Part shown: piece by piece, positions 58,021-64,000 of the stretch
Position numbering within the stretch: the first letter of the stretch is position 1
Layout of the letters: each line of letters begins with the position of its first letter
Source of the DNA: Mercurialis annua
Taxonomy: Eukaryota; Streptophyta; Magnoliopsida; Malpighiales; Euphorbiaceae
Direction of reading: 5' to 3'
Assembly (NCBI RefSeq): GCF_937616625.2
Contig: NC_065575.1
Span: 8,129,501 to 8,193,500, forward strand
DNA length: 64,000 bases
Position numbers and translations under genes: made by a program
Notes under the pieces: model-generated
What the model saw: the letters and a program-made list of their open reading frames with translations, nothing else
Told to the model about the DNA's origin: nothing
Databases searched by the model: none

Positions 58021-58228
58021 GTTTGGTTCATGGAATAGGTGCGGAATGTAATAGCTATTCCATATAAAATGACAATTCTTTGCTTTGGTTCATAGAGTAG
58101 GTATTTCAAAGAATTGCTATTCTATAATTTTGTGGAATAAACACTCCTCTCAAAAATTAAAGAATGACTATTCCATTTCTTATAGAATAACTATTCTATT
58201 TCAAGCTATTTTATTCCATGAACCAAAC
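58021..58228. mobile_element. MITE with GTTTGGTTCATGGAATA inverted ends
   Basis: 208 bp; left GTTTGGTTCATGGAATAG, right ...TTATTCCATGAACCAAAC. The inside is made of repeated ATTCTAT/ATAGAAT-like blocks. I could not define a target duplication, so the superfamily is open. Confidence 0.7.
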
Positions 58229-59033
58229 TCGGACCAAGATAAACGGGCCTGAATGGCCCGAACGAATAGTCATGCCCATTAACAAATCAACCGTTAATGA
58301 AAAGTCAATAAAGTAATTAGCGATATCTAAATTCGGTTTTTTTTTTGTAAAGAATAAAAAGGAGAAAGTGAGCAAGAAAGAGTAAAAGTATTAATTATTG
58401 TCAGTAGGCATCCATCCAATAAATATATATATAACTGAATATTAAATAAACATTTACTTGTTATAGATTGTAAGTTTAATTCAAATATAAAATAGAATTC
58501 ATGAGGAACTTGAGTTATTAAAATAAAAAAACTAGAGTATAAAATTGTTTTTAACTTAAAATTTTAAAAACTTTTATTTGAAAATGAAAATGAAAAAAAT
58601 AAAAATATTTTTAAGTTTTAATATAAAATATAAAAAATAAACTCGCACAAATCTATATAATCTATGAACAAAGGATTAACACGGCTTTCATATTGGTGTT
58701 TTGGGATTAAATAATTTTATTTTAATTTTTTTGAATCAATTAGTCCAAAAATTTGTATTTCCGGATCAAATAAGTCGCTTGAGTCAATTACGCCCCAAAT
58801 TCGCATATTCAGGTCAAATAAGTCCACATTTGAGGTGTACAATTTCAGAGATTTTTAACCTAAATTAAGAGAGTTTTGGATCTATTTTTTCCCGAAAGTT
58901 CGAATGAACTTATTTGACCTTGAATATATATATTTTTTGAGTCTAATTGACAAAAAAATGAAATAAATTCATTGGATCGGGAGACACTAGTTTAAACGTT
59001 AAGGCCGGGTTTATAGTCTAATGCTTGTTAATA
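58229..59033. other. Spacer with an imperfect inverted repeat
   Basis: 58690-58990 has opposed GGATCAAATAAGTC- and GAACTTATTTGACC-type blocks like 42555-42850. No gene. Confidence 0.4.
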
Positions 59034-59047
59034 ATATTAAGAATCTA

Positions 59048-59211
59048 GGCTAGTAAAGCTTGGCCTAATGGCCAAGTCCTTCCGAGTGCACGAGATTGGG
59101 ATCGAATCTCGACTCTCACAGACCATTAATTGTCTGTTTAGTTAATTTTTATTAATCACGCTAACTCCGCTAATAAATGACGTAATTAGATTCTATCTAT
59201 CCAAAAAGAAG
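59048..59211 (+). mobile_element. tRNA-derived SINE
   Basis: A-box-like TTGGCCTAATGGCC and B-box-like GGGATCGAATCTC, then a short body and an A-rich end. A perfect 14-bp direct repeat atattaagaatcta (59034-59047, 59212-59225) flanks it. It lies about 360 bp upstream of the next start codon. Confidence 0.85.
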
Positions 59212-59417
59212 ATATTAAGAATCTAACATCAATATTTGTAGTAAATTTATATTAAAAAGGATTTTGGAGGCGATCCGAATAATTTTAGGATCCTTCTTAG
59301 CCAAACAACAAACAACCCACTCATTAACCGACGTAACTTCCACGCGCCAAAAAGAGAACGTGTATCCTAAGTTAACACAACGCAACAGCTAACAGTCATC
59401 ATCATTTTCCTTTCGCC

Positions 59418-59439
59418 AAACCCTAACCCTAACCCTAAC
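59418..59439 (+). promoter_or_regulatory. Triple telo-box in the oxygenase gene promoter/leader
   Basis: AAACCCTAACCCTAACCCTAAC, three head-to-tail copies of the telo-box (AAACCCTAA). It lies 130 bp upstream of the ATG. In plants such boxes mark many genes of growth and translation; a regulatory role here is inferred. Confidence 0.7.
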
Positions 59440-59571
59440 AAACAAACAAACCCTCTCTTCACGTCACTCCATCAAATGAAACCCTAAATCCCCTCTAAAA
59501 TCCCCATATTACCCTTCAACCACCCAATGCTCTAGAAACACCGTCATCTCCTTCTCAAATTCCACCTCACC

Positions 59572-62500
59572 ATGTCGGAGGCAACTCCTCCGGTGAAAAG
59601 AGAAGGAAACGGCGTCGCTTCAGCTGTAGAATCCGCAAAACAACAGACTGTTGCTAATGCTGCTAATTCTGCTAGCTCCATTCCTGCTGCTGTTCTCGGT
59701 TCGTCGAGTCACAGGCTGAGGTTAAACCCTAATAAAGATCATAAACCGGATAGCTACGAGGATTTGGAATTGGACTTCAGTGCTTGTGTTTATAGCTCTC
59801 TGGAGAGATATTTGCCGCCGAATATGCTCGGCGTTGGTAGAGAAGATAAAGTTAAGTTTATGAGGGAAATTCTGCTGAAGTATTTGCCTCATGGAGAGCG
59901 TACCAGGGTAAGGTTTTATTTGCGAATTTTCCATTTTTGATTTGGGGATTTTATTTTTCAAAACGGCATCGTATGGTGTTTCAGAATGTGGAATTTCTAG
60001 GGTTTTGGTATTAGTTGCTGGTTTTGTTTTGCAACGGATACCTGGGTTTTAATTGAGAATATGAAATGACGAGAATGTCCTTACTGTGTACCTCTGTTTT
60101 TTTTGTTATTAACAAGTGACTCTGTTCTTCTTCTTATAGTTAGTCGGATATTTAGTGAGTTTCTGCGGTCAGGGCGGACCTAAGAAGAGGCCTTGTTATT
60201 TTGAATCTTTGAAAGTTATAAATATATAAGTTAGTAGTATAATTTTTTGGCCTTCGAATTTATAACATTGCCCATTTTATAATTTATATTTTGCCAATTT
60301 TGCCTATCTTACAAACTTTCAATACAATTTTGCCCCTTATAAAAAAATTCTGGGTCTGCAACACGCTTTCGTAAATGTCTCAGCTCTCAAGCACTTCGCT
60401 TAGGTGTTTCTGTAGCCCAGGACAAGATTAGTCTGAAAACAAACTGATCCACCAGTTTTTTTATATGTCCTGATTGTTTTTATGTCATGTTGCTAGTAAT
60501 TGGAGTTTTGGTGGTTGCATTAGTATTAAATTTATCCTAAGCTCATTTTTCCTGGGCAAGGGCATTATGTCATAGCTTGTTAACTCTTATCGCCAACATA
60601 TGCAAGATTCCAAAGCAATTAGACATGTAAAATTTTATATCTCTGGCATTGCAACTCATAGTGTACCTGCTCCCTATGCCATCTTCTCCAAGAGAGAGAT
60701 GAGTGAATTGCTTATATGGTTTCTCCAAGAGAGAGATGAGTGAATTGCTTATATGGTTTAAAATACATTCTTCTAAATTCTTCATGATGTTTTTTTTGCT
60801 AGGCGCAGAGGCATAGAGAATACAGGCAGAAAATAATATCAAATTATCAGGTTTGAGATTATGAAATTTGGGTTTTAGACTTTTAGTAGATTAAGGGACA
60901 TGGTTAGTTTTTGATTGTGTTTTTCCTGTTTTAGTAGCATGGAGAATCGTTTGCTATCTCTTCAACCCCATATTGGTGTTATGTATGTCAGCTAGGTACA
61001 AACACAATTATGAACTTGTAAGCTTGTCATACTTTTTATCGGTATTTTTCAGTAAAATGGCCTCTCTATTTGAGATTACCCTTTTAGGATTAGAAAAAAT
61101 AACTTTGAAAAAATGAGGCTTTTACTAGCTGCTTTTTTTGGCTCTTATCTTCCATGTGAAAGATTTATAGTTTAAATTTAATGCTAATATCGGTCTTAGA
61201 TTTTTTAAAATAATAAGAATCATTGAACAACTAGGCAAAATATCACGGAATTGACTGGAAATTTAATGCTGAATTTGATGATCATCTTTTCAAAGGATAC
61301 TTGTAAAAGAAGTTACCGACTTGTTTGGGTATGTGCCTAGATGGTATGGATAAATGGTAAACAGATTACGTTTCTAAATTTGGTGACCTGCATCGTCAAA
61401 TGAAAAAAGAAATTGGTGACTTGGTGTTCTACAAAAACTTGGGTTTCTTTATTGGTCATTTTTCTCTGAGGTGCATAATAATGTTGTCTTGTGAAGGAAT
61501 TGAGTGTGAGAGTTACTTTCATGTTAATATATGTTGGCACCAGATGATAATCTGCTGGTTATGTAGTTATATCGACACACTTTGTGGTGTTTGTGCAGCC
61601 TTTAAATAGAGAATTGTATGCGATGCATCCTGCAAGCTTCTTCACACCTTCATTTATAAAGGCAATTAGTGATAACAATGAGGAAAGTTTTAGAAGTATA
61701 ATGTCCGAACCTTCTCCTGGTGTATTCACATTTGAGATGCTCCAGCCACATTTCTGTGACTTATTGTTGTCTGAGGTAATATCTTGTTCTATTTGTCATG
61801 TGCCGTTGCTTAAGCTATTTTGTCTGTGATACTCTTTTATAACGCAAATAAGCAGACCATGTCCTGATATTGGCATGCTATTTCAATGTTAATCAACCCT
61901 TTTATTAGTTTTACATAAACCTTTGATATTTGTAAAAAAATTGTCAGTCAATCAAATTAGGAAAGAAGATTTTACTGTTGACAAAAATAAAATTTATCTT
62001 AGTTCCTCTAGTTCGTCTCTTTTTACATCACTTGACCTCCCAATCCCCCCTCTTTTCCCTTGCCCCCTTCTCTCGCAGACCCCATCTCCTTCTCAACCCA
62101 CATTTGACCTTTCTACCTCCATTAATCCAGAAAACCTATTGAAATGCTAACAAACTATCAACAATGGCTTCCTTAATCTGTCATTGTCAGTTAAGTGGCA
62201 AAGGCATGAAAATGACCATAAGGAAACATCAGATAAAACTTTGGCAGTTAGTCCAAAGAGGAGACGATGGAGTTACTTTTAGTTGTCTTTTAAAGTATGT
62301 TTTTTTGGTTGCTTTATAAGGAGCTGTTGGTGTTGTAAACTGCACAAAAGATTTTAAAAAATTCCATTTTTTTAAGATTTGAATTTTCTGGAAGCAAATA
62401 TTTATAACTTTTATTTTATATTACCCTATTTATTTTCTTATTTTGTTGAATCAAAATTTTGGTTCTTTTGAAGTAGGACTGTATACTTTCAATTGCTCTT

Positions 62501-63093
62501 TCGCTACATATGATTGCTTTTAGCAAACAGGCCAAGATGTGATGATTTCAATAGGATTGACAAAGTTTACATAGCTCATGATCTTTTTTGTCAATTTATA
62601 AAATAATGGATAAGTTAAATAATTAAAAAATTAATTTGTCACTGCTACTTCTTTTGACCAATTTAAAGTTGAGTATTTTGGTTATCTAGTCTCTTATATA
62701 TGTGAGAAAAATAGATCTCATGTTTCATGGATTTATGTTCTCTTTTATGTCATTTTGCTTTCTTAGGTTGAACATTTTGAGAAGTGGGTTAATGATGCGA
62801 GATTCCGTATCATGCGACCAAACACAATGAATAAGTATGGTGCTGTTCTTGATGACTTTGGTCTTGAAACCATGCTTGACAAGCTTATGGATGGTTTTGT
62901 ACGTCCTATTTCTAGAGGTGATTTATAGCTCCTGATCTTCTTCTATATGGTCTTATCAAATTGTAAATAAATGTGAATACATATTATATTCTTTTTTCCT
63001 CTGCAGTTTTCTTTCCAGAAGTTGGTGGCTCGACTCTGGATTCTCATCATGGTTTCGTTGTTGAATACGGCGATGATAGGGATGTTGACTTAG
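59572..63093 (+). CDS. 2-oxoglutarate/Fe(II) oxygenase (PKHD/prolyl hydroxylase-like), five exons, cut by window
   Basis: Exons 59572-59907, 60803-60850, 61599-61775, 62767-62917 and 63007-63093, all GT-AG, join in frame through 266 codons. Readable parts are an acidic N-terminus, RLRLNPNKDHKPDSYEDL, QRHREYRQKI, FRSIMSEPSPGVFTFEML, VEHFEKWVND, FRIMRPNTMNKYGAVLDDFG and ...PEVGGSTLDSHHGFVVEYG. They match plant 2OG-Fe(II) dioxygenases of the lysyl/prolyl hydroxylase type. The iron-binding His-x-Asp should follow in the next exon, which is not found before 64000, so the catalytic end lies outside. Exon 2 is short (16 codons) and is the least certain. Intron 1 holds a 37-bp tandem duplication. Confidence 0.88.
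60684..60757. repeat. Perfect 37-bp tandem duplication in intron 1
   Basis: Two adjacent identical units (60684-60720, 60721-60757) starting TTCTCCAAGAGAGAGATGAG. Just a duplication; no effect on splice sites (exon 2 starts 45 bp later). Confidence 0.9.
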
Positions 63094-64000
63094 GTAAGTT
63101 TTTTTTTCTTTTTTTTCAAGACATTCTTTTGCTAAATATCATGTCTATTATCAAGTGGTTTATAGATGGAACTGTCTATGATATTGAGGTTCAAAGTGTA
63201 CATTTTTTTTTATGGATTCTAGCTTATTAGTGTTGTCATGATGTCTTCTAATTATTTATAAGAGGACTAGTACAAGATATGGTTTATATATGGATAACTA
63301 GTAGATTTCCTATAATGTGGAAGCATGTACATGAAGATAAGTTGTGTTGGTAATGAAAGTCCATATGTTCTTTTACACATAAATGAGAAGATATTAGCAT
63401 TTAGAAGAGAAACCATAAAGAAATATTCGATTAAATGGAGTCAGGAGTTTGAAATAGAAGAAATTGTATAGATTTATTTACAATTACATTTCAATCCTGC
63501 ACACCATATTTGTTAGTCTTTTCCAGGGGATATGAGGGTGAAGCAAAAAGTATTCCTCAAACTTGAATGGTAGATGAGAATTTTTACAAATTGATCTAGT
63601 ATTTAAAAAGCGGAAAAATGATAGAAGTTTGGTGAGTTTATTGTAATAGGTTTGCTATAAGCTTTGTGTGTTTTGAGAATAAATATATATTTAATAATCG
63701 TTTATGAAAATAAAATTAAATCATAAATAATATAAATAATTTTAACTGATTATCTTAGTAGATTATTTAAATTTTGAATTTCACAATTTCTAAGAATTTT
63801 GATACCTTAAACTAATTTATATGTGGTTGTTTAAATGATTAATAAGACACTATTCTATTTTGGATGTTATAATTTTTTAATTGAGAATTAATTTATTTTA
63901 TACTTCTTTAGTTGCGGTTCAACTATGGCCAGATCGGGATTGACAATTGTGATTTCCTCCCAAAGGACATTAAGATCTATAGTAGATCCTTCTGATGTCA
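63094..64000. other. Intron of the oxygenase gene, open at the window edge
   Basis: AT-rich. I see no exon for the iron-binding part. The intron-like sequence continues to the window end. Confidence 0.5.

Overview
The window is nuclear DNA of a flowering plant, almost certainly a eudicot. It is AT-rich, has genes with GT-AG introns, and is crowded with Ty3 and Ty1 LTR retrotransposons, Helitrons, SINEs and MITEs. I cannot name the species. Most of the left half is mobile DNA and most real genes lie between 33 kb and the right end.

Left part (1-12978): a Tekay-type Ty3 chromovirus with LTRs of about 3.1 kb lies on the minus strand (1-10129, left LTR cut by the window edge). It has gag-protease and pol in shifted frames, damaged integrase residues, and a 543-bp hAT MITE with a perfect 8-bp target duplication in its leader. 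Next to it is a decayed LINE-type zf-RVT/RNase H coding relic (10330-12978), split by a 1618-bp solo LTR with a clean 5-bp target duplication.

13-17.7 kb: gene-poor DNA with a Stowaway MITE, a Mutator-type MITE and a small two-exon gene for a secreted peptide with 14 cysteines (16100-16863).

17.7-29.3 kb: a three-layer nest. A short tRNA-derived SINE (29175-29283) had its left target duplication split by a young Ty1/copia element (17728-29163). That element was then split by a non-autonomous Athila-type Ty3 element (20040-26319) whose two 1701-bp LTRs look identical. The Athila LTRs and the solo LTR at 10.9 kb are relatives and both carry an array of palindromes about 120 bp upstream of the TATA box, but the palindrome sequences differ.

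29-41 kb: an Au-type SINE with a 16-bp target duplication; a COA3-like cytochrome c oxidase assembly factor; an S-protein homologue (secreted, plant self-incompatibility S1 family); a three-exon FAM136A-like gene with twin CX3C motifs (minus strand); and an intact F-box gene.

41-53.8 kb: gene fragments (ABCG transporter, F-box, unidentified relics) among many long-inverted-repeat MITEs, four of them with perfect 9-bp target duplications, and two same-family Helitrons nested in opposite orientation. One Helitron carries an RNase H gene fragment and the other ends just upstream of the next gene.

53.8-64 kb: an intact single-exon Shewanella-like phosphatase gene (SLP2 type), hAT-MITE relics, another SINE, and the first five exons of a 2-oxoglutarate/Fe(II) oxygenase gene of the prolyl/lysyl-hydroxylase type, whose promoter has a triple telo-box. 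That gene runs off the right edge. Three of the conserved genes (COA3-like, FAM136A-like, SLP2-like) belong to families that act in or at mitochondria; nothing in the sequence shows that they are co-regulated.
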